A DNA stretch of 64,000 nt from Phlegmacium glaucopus (lineage: Eukaryota > Basidiomycota > Agaricomycetes > Agaricales > Cortinariaceae). Numbering within the stretch: position 1 is the stretch's first letter; the number at the start of each line of letters is the position of its first letter. The notes beneath the pieces are model-generated. The model did not search any database. It was not told where the DNA came from and saw nothing but the letters and a program-made list of their open reading frames with translations. The position numbers and the translations under genes are program-made. The DNA lies in NCBI GenBank assembly GCA_015039465.1, contig MU130497.1:399551-463550 (forward strand), in the 5' to 3' direction. Below are positions 1 through 11,381 of the stretch, in pieces.

Positions 1-1152
1 TCCGATCGGAATCCAAGTAGTCCGAGTAAAAACATCAAAAGTCCAAGTTCAGTCCGAGTCAGTCCGAGTTCAGTCCGAGTTCAGTCCGAGTTCAGTCTGA
101 GTTCAGTCCGAGCTGAGTCCGAGTCCAAGTAATTTTTCACTTGGACTCGGACTCAGCTCAGACTCAGCTCGGACTGAACTCAGACTGCATCAGGAAAAAT
201 GATTTTGACACCTTTAGTGCATCCTGGTGCATTGACCATCTGGATTAAATCACATCAGGAGGCCCTGGGAGTCCCTTAGAATTTATGTAGAATTTATGAA
301 ATTTCCAGTACTTTTCTGTCCCCCACCAGATCTGATCAGATCTGATCAGAACTGTTATATCCGACCAGATCTGCTCAGATCTGCTCAGATTCTGAGTGGA
401 TCCAAGTGGATCTGAGAAAATAGAGACCCACTAGATACTTCTGTCAAGGTTTGGTTAAGGTTTGGTTAAGGTTTGAGTTAAGGTTAGGTTAGGGTTTTAT
501 TAAGGTTAGGGAGGTATATAGTTTCCATTCTGCTCAGATCTGCTCAGAATGCCTGCCAAATCTGCTCAGATCTGATCAGATCTGGTGGACACAGAAAAGA
601 CCTTGAATTTTCATATAGAATGTTTAACCGCTGCGTCCAGGAAAGTATTTTGCAATTTTCTCAATAAGGAGAGCTGCTATTAATAGAATTTAAACATATT
701 CAGGGTCCTAAAACAATTCTCTACCATCTTTAAAAAATTTCCTTTTTTGGAATCTTATGTAATCTACTCTGACCCACCATATGCTTGAAATCATGCTTAT
801 CTGTGATCATGTGACCAATGGTCTGTGTGGGAAGAGGACAAACATGGGCACAAACATGGGTACAAACAAGTAGTCTAAGCAATTTACTTGGACTAAGTCT
901 GAGTAAGTCTGATCAGAATCCGATTGGAATCCGATGACACACAGTCTGATCAGATTCCGAGTAGTCCAAGCAATTTACTCGGACTGAACTCAGACTGGGC
1001 TCGGACTGGGCTCGGACTCAAAATTTGAAAATGGCTGGTGCTCCAGCCAAATTTGAGTCCGATTGGACTGCTCGGAATCCGATCAGAATCCGATCAGACT
1101 CCGATTAGTCCGATTGGAATCCGATTGGAATTAGTGGCTTAGTGTAAAGACC
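1..1152 (-). mobile_element. TIR element K1, inverted copy of K2, cut by window edge
   Basis: Near-complete reverse complement of the element at 4,190-5,169. The right end reads GTGTAAAGACCTC, the inverse of the K2 left end. The other terminus, about 25 bp, lies outside the window. The subterminal parts are arrays of an 11-bp word of the type CAGTCCGAGTT in both orientations. The centre holds a short TTAGGG-like tract (about 455-515) and GATCTGATCAGA runs. No open reading frame fits a transposase, so it is non-autonomous. Confidence 0.75.
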
Positions 1153-1184
1153 TCAATCCAGATGGTCAATGCACCAGGATACAC

Positions 1185-1345
1185 TAAAGGTGTCCTGAGA
1201 AAATGGGTGACACTCAAAACTTTGTCTATGCTGTCCTAGGTTGTCCTGAGGTGTCCTTGGATAAGTGTGTAACACTCAACTTTTACCTGTGCTGCTCTAG
1301 GATGTCCTGGGGTGTCCTGGGGTGTCCTGGGATGTCCTGAGTAGT
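1185..1345. repeat. short tandem repeat of GGTGTCCT type
   Basis: A degenerate tandem array built on GTGTCCTGAGG and GTGTCCTGGG. It follows a 45-bp motif that also occurs at about 208-250 (inverted) and 4,905-4,945. The motif begins AATCCAGATGGTCAATGCAC. It is probably the decayed end of a further element abutting K1. Confidence 0.5.
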
Positions 1346-3312
1346 GATGTGATACTAATAAATTACCCAAGGCTACATAGGGCCAAAATCATTTTTCCTG
1401 ATGCCATCCATTCTGAAGAAATTCAGTTGCCATCAGCCTTGGTTCCATTTGAAGAATCAGATGCCCTTCCACCAACAACTCCAGAAGTACACCACCATCT
1501 ATCAAATTCAACCCGTCAGAGGGAGAATATCTTCAAATGGGTAGACTACCATGAATGTAATGGTGATCAGGCAGTCAAGGTGTGACAATATTCTCTTTGT
1601 GAAATGTAAAACTCAAGCTCAACTTTGTAGGATTTCATTCCAAATCTCAAAGATCATATCCTCTCTCAATTACTTGAATGGCCATATGATGGTGATGAAG
1701 TGGAATACACAGAGGATGACAGGGACACAGCCGTCATCTGTATCAATTCCATTTACCAGCACAAGGTCCTTCGCGTCAACTACACTACTTATGATCTCAG
1801 ACGATCACAAGACTCAATCAACCCTTGCACTCACCCCGATATCATGCTTCTCTCACACAATAATGAACAACATCCTTATTGGTATGCATGTGTAATAGGA
1901 ATCTTTCATGTTGATGTTATTCACACTGGACCACTCTCAAAATCTCCCTACAAGCAATGTGTTGACTTCCTTTGGATTCAGTGGTTTGGACAAGATCTTG
2001 ATCATAGGGCAGGTTGGTTAGCTCAGTGTCTACATTGGGTAGTAGTGTTTGAAGGTCCGGTTACATGACTGGAAAAAGACTGTAACCAGACCGGACCAGT
2101 GGTTGTCAGGGGATGTCATTGAACTGTTCATATACCACCAGCCAGGTGTCAAGCCAAGCTTGACATTGCGCCCTTTTGGAAAACTGGTTATGTGGCTGGT
2201 CATTCCCTAACAGTGGTCTGGTCTTTGATTTTTGAGAATCAAAGACCAGAAAAAGACTGGTCTCGATTAACCGGTCTTTTATGGTTTAGACCAGTCTGAA
2301 CCAACAAAGGGGTAGCCCTAATTTACCCCTTTCCAATGAGCCCAAGATCATAAAATTCTGATAAAAACTGGCTGAGAAATAAATAGATCTGTAAAATAGT
2401 CTAAAATATTCACAAAATAAGACATTTTACTAATATTACTGTAGAAAATCCAAATCCTAACAAAACTTAATGTTCTTGGGCTCGTTCGGAAGCTATTATT
2501 TAACTAAACAACCATTTTTGATACAGAAATATATATTTGTGAGCAGAAGACCGGTCACAGACTGGTTAAGACCAGTTAGGACCAGGACTGGGACCGAAAA
2601 AAACCAGTGTAAACCAGTCTGAAGCAGTCCAGTCTGGTCTTTTGAGGTCCTAGGACCGAGGTAAACTGGTTACGGTCTCGGTTAAAGGCCCTGAGGGTCA
2701 AAAAACGGGACTGGACTGGACTTTTAAACACTATTGGGTAGGATTTTTGGATGCGGAACAACCAGGTGCATTTGGTTTCCTGGATCCCACTGTTGTCATT
2801 CAAGGCATACATTTGATACATGGATTTGCCTATGGCACCTCCATGGAGCTTCTGAGTCCTCCTCAATTGGTTGCACAACTCCTGCTCAATGAAGTCCAAG
2901 ACTGGCACTACTACTATGTTGGGATGTGAGTATTCAGCTTCCTTGATTTGCAATGGACCTTTCTGATTTATTTTGTTAGGTTCATTGACCGTGACATGGT
3001 CATGCAATTCATGGGGGGTGATGTTGGACACAAGGCAACAAATTCTTTCACTCAAGCATTTACACGTGAAGCCCAGAACCTGTCAACCAACCCCGAAGTT
3101 GATGACAACTCCCTGGATGAAACTATGGCAATGACTTGGAGGACTCGGCAGGGGATGTGGAAGAAGATGACTATGGGTATGTAATTGACTCAGAAGTAGA
3201 AGAGAGTGATGGAGAGGACCGTGAAGAGGACAAGGACCTTGGGGGAGAAGATGGGGAGGAACCATGGGAAATGGATGATGTACAAGCAGAAGGTTTGATG
3301 ACCTGTAGATAA
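1345..3312 (+). pseudogene. C-terminal relic of a large Agaricomycete transposon-type protein
   Basis: Reading across short interruptions gives a coherent C-terminal region. Segments include YTTYDLRRSQDSINP, HPYWYACVIGIFHVDV, GAFGFLDPTVVIQGIHLI and FIDRDMVMQFMGG, ending in an acidic tail before TAA at 3,310-3,312. I recognise this segment order from large repeated Agaricomycete proteins that travel with Plavaka/CACTA-like transposons; that assignment is from memory. A plausible intron (GTGAGT to TTAG) lies at about 2,926-2,980. Disruptions are an early stop near 1,585, a frame change near 3,115 and insertion of TIR element S1 between the HW and GF codons. With S1 and one target copy removed the frame continues. 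The N-terminal catalytic part is missing, so this is a dead fragment. Confidence 0.65.
2043..2733 (+). mobile_element. hAT-like MITE S1
   Basis: Begins TAGTGTTTGAAGGTCC and ends in its inverse form, ACTTTTAAACACTA. It is flanked by a perfect 8-bp duplication TTGGGTAG (2,035-2,042 and 2,734-2,741). The inside of each end is filled with GGACCGGT-type words in both orientations. It interrupts the transposon-protein relic. No coding capacity. Confidence 0.9.
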
Positions 3313-3734
3313 ACCGCAGCTGCTTTGATTTGCTACATAACATTATGGAAATTTTGTCATGGTTTTCTTGGAGACAGAATATCTTACAATTAAGATATTG
3401 TGTCATAAATTTTGACAGCACTATAGATTTTCAAGACAAAGTCTTCCTACAGAAATTATAGCTCAAAGGATTTTCCTTCACTTTTTGACATCTAGGATTA
3501 CTCTCTCAATGCCATGATTTTCAATAGATATTGAATAAAAACTTTGACAATGGATAATAACTTTTTTCTGTCCTTGTATACCCTCAAAAAAGAACCCAGA
3601 GGTATTTTATGACCTGCATGACCTCATAGTTTCTGCCAGCAATCTATACCTGCAACAATCTTTATTTCTGGAATACATTACAGTGAGAAGATTGTGGGAA
3701 AGAATACACACTGAAATGCAAAAGGGTGATATGT
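3313..3734. other. no gene recognised
   Basis: AT-rich sequence between the transposon-protein relic and the NLR 3' relic. No conserved reading frame, RNA gene or repeat was recognised. Confidence 0.6.
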
Positions 3735-3867
3735 CAGGTTTACTGATGATACTCTCCCTTTCAATGCTAGCATTCAAGTCAAAACTAAAAATAAATATCT
3801 CAAGGTGCAATAAACATTCAGGCCATACTTAATCATACAGGCCATACTTAATCATACTTGATCATGC
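3735..3867 (+). repeat. relic of the NLR 3' flank
   Basis: Closely matches the sequence just downstream of both NLR genes (about 13,990-14,085 and 55,222-55,330), including CTCCCTTTCAATGCTAGCAT and AAATATCTCAAGGTGC. Only the downstream flank is present. It is either the tail of a deleted NLR copy or a small transposed fragment. Confidence 0.75.
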
Positions 3868-4122
3868 TGTAAGGGCGGCCTAGAGGTAAGAGGAGACAGG
3901 GACTCTAAGGAGAGTGGGGAGTCTTTATAGACTAGGTAAAGCAGCAAGAAGCTAGTAACAGTAGGGGGGTTCCAGTAATAATGAGATAAAGAGTGTAATT
4001 ACTGACTACTACTTGAAATAAGGTGGTAGCCAAACAGTGACAAAGAAGTATGTAAGCTAGTTGAAATGAAAGTAAAATATAAACAGTAAATGGGGTATAC
4101 ACCTGAGAGGTGTCCCCTTACA
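3868..4122. mobile_element. possible solo LTR, no target duplication
   Basis: Starts TGTAAGGGCGGCC and ends GTGTCCCCTTACA, so it has TG...CA ends and a short inverted terminal match TGTAAG/CTTACA. The flanking 5-mers (CATGC and TCAAT) do not match. The call rests on the ends only. Confidence 0.35.
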
Positions 4123-4189
4123 TCAATGTTAGGGGACATACACTACAGCATAAACACTGCTCATCAACTTAGGAGAAGGGTATCACCAG

Positions 4190-5169
4190 GAGGTCTTTAC
4201 ACTAAGCCACTAATTCCGATCGGACTAATCGGATTCCGAGCAGTCCGATCGGACTCAAATTTGGCTGGAGCACCAGCCATTTTCAAATTTTGAGTCCGAG
4301 CCCAGTCCGAGTTCAGTCCGAGTAAATTGCTCGGACTACTCGGAATCTGATCGGATTCTGATCGGACTTACTCAGACTTAGTCCAAGTAAATTGCTTAGA
4401 CTACTTGTTTGTACCCATGTTTGTACCCATGTTTGTCCTCTTCCCACACAGACCATTGGTCACATGATCACAGATAAGCATGATTTCAAGCATATGGTGG
4501 GTCAGAGTAGATTACATAAGATTCCAAAAAAGGAAATTTTTTAAAAATGGTAGAGAATTGTTTTAGGACCCTGAATATGTTTAAATTCTATTAATAGCAG
4601 CTCTCCTTATTGAGAAAATTGCAAAATACTTTCCTGGACGGGGCGGTTAAACATTCTATATGAAAATTTGAGGTCTTTGCTGTGATCCACCAGATCTGAT
4701 CAGATCTGAGCAGATTTGGCAGGCATTCTGAGCAGATCTGAGCAGAATGGAAACTATATACCTCCCTAACCTTAATAAAACCCTAACCAAACCTTAACCC
4801 AAACCTTAACCAAACCTTAACCAAACCTTAACCAAACCTTAACCAAACCTTAACAGAAGTAGCTAGTAGGTCTCTATTTTCTCAGATCTGATGTGATTTA
4901 ATCCAGATGGTCAATGCACCAGGATGCACTAAAGGTGTCAAAATCATTTTTCCTGATGCAGTCCGAGTTCAGTCCGAGCTGAGTCCGAGCTGAGTCCGAG
5001 TCCAAGTAATTTTTTACTTGGACTCGGACTCAGCTCGGACTCAGCTCGGACTGAACTCGGACTGAACTCGGACTGAACTCGGACTGACTCGGACTGAACT
5101 TGGACTTTTGATGTTTTTACTCGGACTACTCGGATTCCGATCGGACTGGTGGGTGAGTGTAAAGTCTTG
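4190..5169 (+). mobile_element. TIR element K2
   Basis: Ends are GAGGTCTTTACAC at the left and GTGTAAAGTCTTG at the right, a 13-bp imperfect inverted repeat. Inside each end are arrays of the word TCCGAGTTCAG and its complement. The centre has repeated CCTTAACCAAA units, which are telomere-like. No matching 8-bp duplication is visible at the borders. The right flank (from 5,170) matches NLR-upstream sequence at about 35,041. K1 is its inverted partner. Confidence 0.75.
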
Positions 5170-5239
5170 CTTCCAAACCCAAAGATGGCGCATTCAAAGC
5201 TATCCCAATGGTTGAAATATTGAGAGATATTTGCGCTGG

Positions 5240-5313
5240 TAGGGATGCCAAAGTTCAGTTCAGTTCAGTTCGGGACCCATTTTCTCAGAACCAGAACCAG
5301 AACCACTTAGGAA

Positions 5314-5349
<36 letters not shown>

Positions 5350-6546
5350 TTCAAATTATAAGAACCAGTTAAAAATAGACTTTTGTTAGGATATCACCAA
5401 TTAGACAAGAAATTCTCATTTTAAATTTTATTTTCTAAAATTACATCTTATTTCTTAGAAATAAATATATCTTGACAGAATTTTGTAGTATTAGTGTTAT
5501 AACTATGACATCACTAAAAGTAAACATGAAAAGAAAAAATACTACTAAACCATTTTGCCAACTAGTGACAACCTTGAATTGGATTCTTGCAACAGGAGTA
5601 TAATTAATATTAACAAAACCTGAAGTTATAAAGTAAATGAGACATATTATTGATTATGTACTATGCCAGACCAAAGGATGATTAGCCTCACTAGCCTGTT
5701 GTGATTGCGTGAAGTAGCACGCTGATGTTCACTCTGATGTAATGCCTGGTTCCTGTTGCGGATGTGATACCAAGATCCAACAATTGTTGAGAATTTCCGA
5801 TAGGGTGCCGGTTGAATGCCGGTGGCCTTTGGTGCTGCAGAGCCCCTATCCAAGGCAGGGGCTTATCTCGAGGGGAAATAGGTAACTTGAACAAACAAAT
5901 ACAATTTTTTCACCTTGAGTAAGTTGAGTTACTGTCCTGTTATGGAGCAGAGTCCAGCCCATTCTGAGGGCAGTGGAAATCATCACACGCTTCATGCACT
6001 ATATGGTTTAACACCCTATGGATTACTACCTCCCAACCAAGAAGCTGCCGGGCAAGCTGTTGGCCATCTGGACTGCTCAGGCCAGGCCTTGGGCTAAAAG
6101 GCATGGGCACCCAAACATCAAGACGAGAGCGGAAACACAGAACTATCAATGTTTGTTTGTCTGTGTGCGTGGGCGCCAATGGTCGGCAGCCTTTTGGAGT
6201 TTATATTTCACAACAATTGTTGGATCCTGGTATCAGAACCGTAACAGGTACCAGGCTAAAGGATGATGTACTTCTGATTGGAAATATATAGTGTTGGTGA
6301 CTTGGATAAATATTTTCATTATAGATACAGGTACAATGTGTCATTTAACATACAAATAAGTAGATATCTTACTTAGGTATTTGCCTTGGAATAAAGTGGT
6401 TCAGAACTGGTTCAAACTGGTTCAGAGCTGGTTCTCAGATTTCTGGCCAATCCAGAACCAGAACCAGAACCAAACCAGAACCACAGTTCGGTTCAGCTGG
6501 TTCTGGTTCTCTGGACTGGTTCAGAACTGAACTTTGGCATCCCCTA
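5240..6546 (+). mobile_element. hAT-like MITE H1 (GGTTCT family)
   Basis: Starts TAGGGATGCC and ends GGCATCCCCTA. Flanking 8-mers are TGCGCTGG (5,232-5,239) and TGTGCTGG (6,547-6,554), one mismatch. Subterminal arrays consist of AGAACC/GGTTCT words. H2 and H3 are relatives. Element N1 is nested inside it. The flank continues into sequence that is also present uninterrupted at about 35.1 and 35.5 kb. Confidence 0.85.
5682..6258. mobile_element. nested hAT-like element N1 inside H1
   Basis: Begins TTAGCCTCACTAGCC and ends ACCAGGCTA, flanked by a perfect 8-bp duplication AAGGATGA (5,674-5,681 and 6,259-6,266). H3 has the corresponding uninserted site near 45,880 (CCAAAGAATGATG). A longer internal inverted match around GATCCAACAATTGTTG occurs near both ends. 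Confidence 0.8.
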
Positions 6547-6548
6547 TG

Positions 6549-6860
6549 TGCTGGGGGCATGAGATTGGTACAAGTGATATTTGAGCAAATATATGATCAT
6601 AGAATATGTTTATATATCTGGAAAATATATGCCTGTGAATGGGGGGTGTATGTCTGTGTGGTTGATAAAAGTACACATGCAAAAAGATATGAAAGGGAAG
6701 ACTAAGGGGAAAAAAGTGATAGAGCAAGGAAGTGAAGTGGGGTAGATGAACAACACAAATCATAATAATGCGAGAGCATGCAACCTCTGCTCTCATAAAA
6801 ATATCACATCATCACTGTTGGAGTCACTGTATTTGGTTTCGCCATGATTGTCCTAGTCTA
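6549..6860 (+). repeat. NLR-upstream flank repeat
   Basis: Matches about 35,536-35,855 almost throughout, beginning at the shared GAGAT(T/C)GGTACAAGTGATAT. It is part of the 5' flank sequence associated with the NLR copies and here lies between two H elements. Confidence 0.75.
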
Positions 6861-6896
6861 GTTCAATTTGACAACTGTTGGCAGGGTGGGTTCCTT

Positions 6897-8105
6897 TAGG
6901 GATGCCGAAGTTCAGTTCTGAACCAGTCCAAGAACCAGAACCAACTGAACCGAACCAAGTATCTGGTTCGGTTCTGGTTCTGGTTTGGCCTCAGCCATCT
7001 GGTTCTGGTTCTGGTTCTTGATTGGCCAGAAATCTGAGAACCGGTTCTGAACCGGTTCAAACCATTCTGAACCACTATATCCCAAGGCAAACATTTAAGT
7101 AATATATTTACTTATTTGCATTATTTTACAGGTTAAATGGCACAATGTACCTGTATCTGTAATGAAAATATTTATTCAAGTCACCAACACAATATATTTC
7201 CAATCAGAAGTACATCATTTTTTGGTCTGGCATAGTACATAATCAATAATATGTCTCATTTACTTTATAACTTCAGGTTTTATGAACACTAATATACTCC
7301 TATTGCAAGAATCCAATTCAAAGTTGTCACTAGTTGGCAAAATGATTTAGTAGTATTTTTTTCTTTTCATGTTTACTTTTAGGTGTACTTTACAGTCCCC
7401 CACGTTGTCCGGCCGGAGTCTGGCGGAAGTCTGGCAGACTCCACTAAAATTCCGGTAAAAGTCCAGTGAGAGTCCGGTCAGAGTCCGGTCAGAGTCCAGT
7501 GAAAGTAGAAAAATGCCTGGACTGTATGTCTGGTCACAGTCCGCCGGACTTTTGATAGAATTTAAGGTTATATTTAGATTTAGAGGTTAGGCTTAGGGTT
7601 ATATTTAGATTTAGGGCTTAGGATTAATATTTAGGGATGGGGATATTTTCTGTCTGCACGGTAGCACATTCTTAGGTTAGGAGGGGATACAGGCATGTTT
7701 TGTACTTCCACCGGACTTCCACCGGACTCTGACCGGACTCTGACCGGACTTTTCTGAAGTCCGGTGGAATTCCGGCCAGACAATGTGGGGGAGTGTAAAG
7801 TCCTCACTTTTAGTGATGTCATAGTTATAACACCAATACTACAAACTTCTGGCCTCAAATTTCAAGATATATTTATTTCTAAGAAATAAGATGTAATTTT
7901 AGAAAATAAAATTTAAAATGAGAATTTCTTGTCTAATTGGTGATATCCTAACAAAAGTCTATTTTTAACTGGTTCTTATGGTTCAAACTAGTTCTGAACC
8001 AGAACCGAACCAAGAGAACCGGTTCTGTTGGTTCGGTTCTGGTTCTGGTTCTGGTTCTGAGAAAATGGGTCCCAAACCAAACTGAACTGAACTTCAGCAT
8101 CCCTA
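6897..8105 (-). mobile_element. hAT-like MITE H2 (GGTTCT family), carries K3
   Basis: Starts TAGGGATGCCGAAG and ends CAGCATCCCTA. Body order is inverted relative to H1. GGTTCTGGTTCT arrays lie inside both ends. Left flank is GGTTCCTT; on the right CGTTCCTT lies 3 bp beyond the end, so the duplication is only approximate. Element K3 is inserted within it. Confidence 0.8.
7383..7805. mobile_element. TIR element K3 nested in H2
   Basis: Left end GTGTACTTTACAG followed by TCCCCCAC, right end GTGGGGGA followed by GTGTAAAGTCCTC. A perfect 8-bp duplication ACTTTTAG flanks it (7,375-7,382 and 7,806-7,813). The empty site is present in H1 near 5,512-5,525 (reverse complement). Subterminal words are of the type GAGTCCGGTC. 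The centre contains TTTAGGGTT-like tracts. Confidence 0.9.
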
Positions 8106-8695
8106 GACCGTTCCTTCGGTGTTAAAGGAGCCGATTCTAGATCACATGTACTAAACACGTGAGCTGATTCCAGGATCAACAATAATGTATTTCAAGTCCA
8201 ATCCCTCAACCTCTGCTCCATTTTCATGGCTCAGCACCAAAGGAAAATCGATGATACACGAGATTATCCACAAAGGGATCCCCCAGTTCACTATGCAAAC
8301 GAAGCAGTCTTAGAGCTGCCTCGCGCTGATAAGATTAGATTGGATTCGCCATACCACGTGATGTTCAAAATATGTTGATTTTTGACCGAGAACGCCGAAT
8401 CAACCCGGTGACCACCAAAGGGCCGTCAAATTGGGACAGACCTTATATATAGTGATCGATTGTCATCAATGATCACATTATCATTAGGTCTGTTTTAGGA
8501 GACTATGATTGTCCCATACGAGATGGGTTTGCCATCATCCGCGTCCTAGCTACTAGCTAGGTCTCTGGCTAGAAACACAGTCTCATTCTCCTCTTCATAA
8601 CGTGTCAAGCGGTCGTCTATGGGTTTGACAATGCAGATATCTGCATGATGGAACATTCTTTGATTCAGAGAATCGAAAGATGGTGATAAGTAAAT

Positions 8696-9120
8696 TCATG
8701 GCGGAATATTTTGAACGTCAACAGTAGTCAACGCTGATACCGGAGTTGCACATGAAACTGGATACAAGGAATTGGAAAAAAAAATAAGGGAAAGATGTAT
8801 ATATGTACCTTGTACAAGGTATACTTCGTCATTAATTCGAGCGAATGCGAAGTAGTGATTGCTCGTATGAGAGTTTACAAGTCCTATATTGCATTTTGAC
8901 AAAGGGTCTATGGGTGAGAATCGAAAATGACAACAAGGGAATTAGTGTGAAAGGGTCTTATAACTTACCCATGGGTTTCGATTCCCCTTCGTAGAAGGAA
9001 CTGAGTCACTATTCGAAATATCCCCAACTGCTTCTCGTCCTCTACGTTCATGTCCATCATGGTCGTTAATTTTTCCCCTGCCAGGGTTGTGGGCATACTA
9101 TTAGACTCAGAGTCTGCCAT
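8696..9120 (-). pseudogene. small hypothetical gene in the NLR duplication, copy 1
   Basis: Starts at an ATG (9,118-9,120) giving MADSESNSMPTTLAGEK. A GTAAGT donor follows at about 8,968. A middle exon reads KCNIGLVNSHTSNHYF then FARINDEVYLVQ. A second intron (GTACAT to CCAG) leads to a final exon ending VDVQNIPP and TGA at 8,696-8,698. The last two exons join in one frame, but I could not join the first exon to the second in frame. The model is therefore either slightly wrong or broken. The middle exon is nearly unchanged in copy 2. Product not recognised. It is tail-to-tail distant from the NLR gene and on the opposite strand. Confidence 0.45.
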
Positions 9121-9956
9121 GGCAGTTGAGGGTGAAAGCGTTAAAATTAGAAAGGGAAGAAATTGGTAAGACTCATGACGCGTTTAAAAGGTGTCCGGGA
9201 CAACTTCGGCACAACTTGTCCAGAAAACTTGAGAGCTGCGGCGTGAGATCGGTACAAGTGATATTGGAGTAAACAGCTATATATTTGAAACTGACAACAT
9301 TACGCCATGTTTGACTTGTTCATATTCAATGCCAATGGACGCACTAAGTGTCAATCGAAACGGAAGCAGGATATCATCCAGATTCATCAGTCTCCGAATT
9401 CCTGCTACCGCCACCTTGGAGAACGCTAAAATCTCCACTGCACTTCACAGTCTTCCCTAGCAAATCCGCATGTCCAGCCGAGCCATTGTTAACAAGCCTC
9501 TTTGCCCGCTCAAACTTGCCTACTTCCTTATCGCGAATGAAGTTGACAATTGGATGGATGTGATGAGGGAATGTTGCCGTAAAATTCAGGTGCTAAGGCT
9601 CCGAAGGCAGACAGACGTGCCCATCCATGGGATAGAAGGAAAGTCGTCATGTTCGTTATCATATCCACGGGCCGCTATTCTTTTTCAACATATTCCATTT
9701 TTTCTTGTCCGGCGACCCAAGTAAATTGGTTCGAGTAGACCTCGCAAAAGGGAGACATGCAGAGCTACTACGTTGATTAATCAAATCTGCTTTAGATGCC
9801 AAGTAGCCGAAGAATAGGTAGCTGCCCTGTCACATCGCTATCTACAGGTAGGACATCAGGATACGGGATATGGAAAGCAACAAATAGGAAAGCACACAAA
9901 CCTGGATAACGATTAGCGGCTCTTTTGACTCCCTTGCCTCCAAGCTCAGCTCAACA

Positions 9957-11014
9957 TCAATATTTCGCGGGTACTAGATCCTTCATGGCAGCGCATTGTA
10001 ACTTGAGATCGAGAGACATCATAGCAGCAGTTTGAGATGTCGCCGAAGCCTCGACAATGGCTGAGAAGAGAACGTACATCTGTAACTGGATAACGACGGA
10101 ATTGGTCGATAGTGTGGTCCAAAGCTTGACATAAAGAACTCTTCGAGCTTCACTTTTCGGAAGTTGGTCCTGAATACTAAGGTTTTCGTTAAGTTGTTCC
10201 TCTGTTTCCATATAATTTTCATCGGAGAGTTATAGTTGAGAGCTTCAAGATCTTCAATGGTAGTTCGCGTTCTATACGCAAAAATAATAAGGAATGAATT
10301 GCGAGGTTAGGAACGGAAGATATACCTTGCCAGGCATGAAATCCCATTCAGTCAATCGCATGATCATGTCTTACGGAATCAAGTACATCATCCAGTCAGT
10401 CCTTGAGTCATTCGATTTCAAAGTCGTGAATAAGAGTGTCTTCGTAAGATGCTTTTAATGATGCAAGGCATCAGTTCACATCTTCAATGAATCAGGAGAG
10501 GGATGGAGAACATACCTTCAAGTTTCTCAACAGTGGCAACATCCTTTTTACATTCCGGATATCCGTCCACGATGTTCTTGATCCGTTTCTTGCGTCGTGT
10601 CTCGCAACCTGAGAACCAAAGAATGTTAGAAAGTGGAATAACGATCGGTATGTCATACCATGAGAGTCTCTTTGAATCATTCATGTTGTTCTCGCAACAG
10701 ACAATTTCTCCATTCAACTCTGCCCCAACCGACTGTGCCCTCCTCTCCCGCGCAAATCTCGCAACTTCCTGATCTAACATTTCCAGTTGTTGTTATGCGT
10801 CAACAAGGCGGTTTTCGGCGAGTTGCGATAGCTGCATCTGGTTATTTGTGATTTGCACCAGTGAGCTTGTCCCGGACTTTTCTGAGTTTGGCTTGAAGCT
10901 TAGGCAAGAAAAATTCGAATTCAGCGTGACGTTCTTCGAGGTCTCAGATGAGTTTCGCGTGGTATACTGGGCTTCGAGAACGCGGACCTTTGCGCATAGT
11001 TCTTCGCGTGGAAG
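9957..11014 (-). pseudogene. disabled coiled-coil protein gene, copy 1
   Basis: Minus-strand exons encode charged, heptad-like stretches: LPREELCAKVRVLEAQ, DLEERHAEFEFFLPKLQAK, QLSQLAENRLVDA and QLEMLDQEVARFARERR. The downstream exons read RRKKRIKNIVDGYPEC and, last, SLDLKLQCAAMKDLVPAKY before TGA at 9,957-9,959. Lesions shared with copy 2 are a TGA before DLEERH and a TAA after LVDA; both fit C-to-T changes. Copy 1 additionally lacks one C near 10,974 and one A near 10,693 relative to copy 2. A 5' exon may lie in 11,060-11,340, but no ATG start was found there. Function unknown; the family was not recognised. Confidence 0.45.
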
Positions 11015-11381
11015 CTGCGAATTTAAGAGAGGTAGTCAATCAAGGTTTTTTTATTATTAATATATGTACCACTGAGGGGGACGAGAGGCGAAAAACTCGA
11101 GTTTCGTCCGATGGCCAAGGTACTCTGACTGGTAATCACGATGTTGTCGCAATACAGATGAGGAGGAAGCACTGGATAGAAGATTGATCCAAGCACTGCC
11201 GGTCAGAATAAGTGATGTGAGTGCTGGAGTATGCTGCCTCTGGACTCCATAAATCGGGATGACGCGTACGTTGTACTCGGTAACCATTGTTGAGCTGCTG
11301 GTTATGTAATCAGGCGCTTCTTTCTTATCGACCACATTCACCGCTCAAGTACTCACGACCCACTTCTCATAATTCAACAGT

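Noticed and set aside
450..515. Chromosome end
   Set aside because: The TTAGGG-like tract is short, imperfect and internal to element K1; similar tracts occur in K2 and K3.
11057..11341. Minus-strand gene starting head-to-head with the NLR gene
   Set aside because: The apparent first residue at 11,341 is a GTG, not ATG; no fungal-type start was found, so a bidirectional promoter is not supported.
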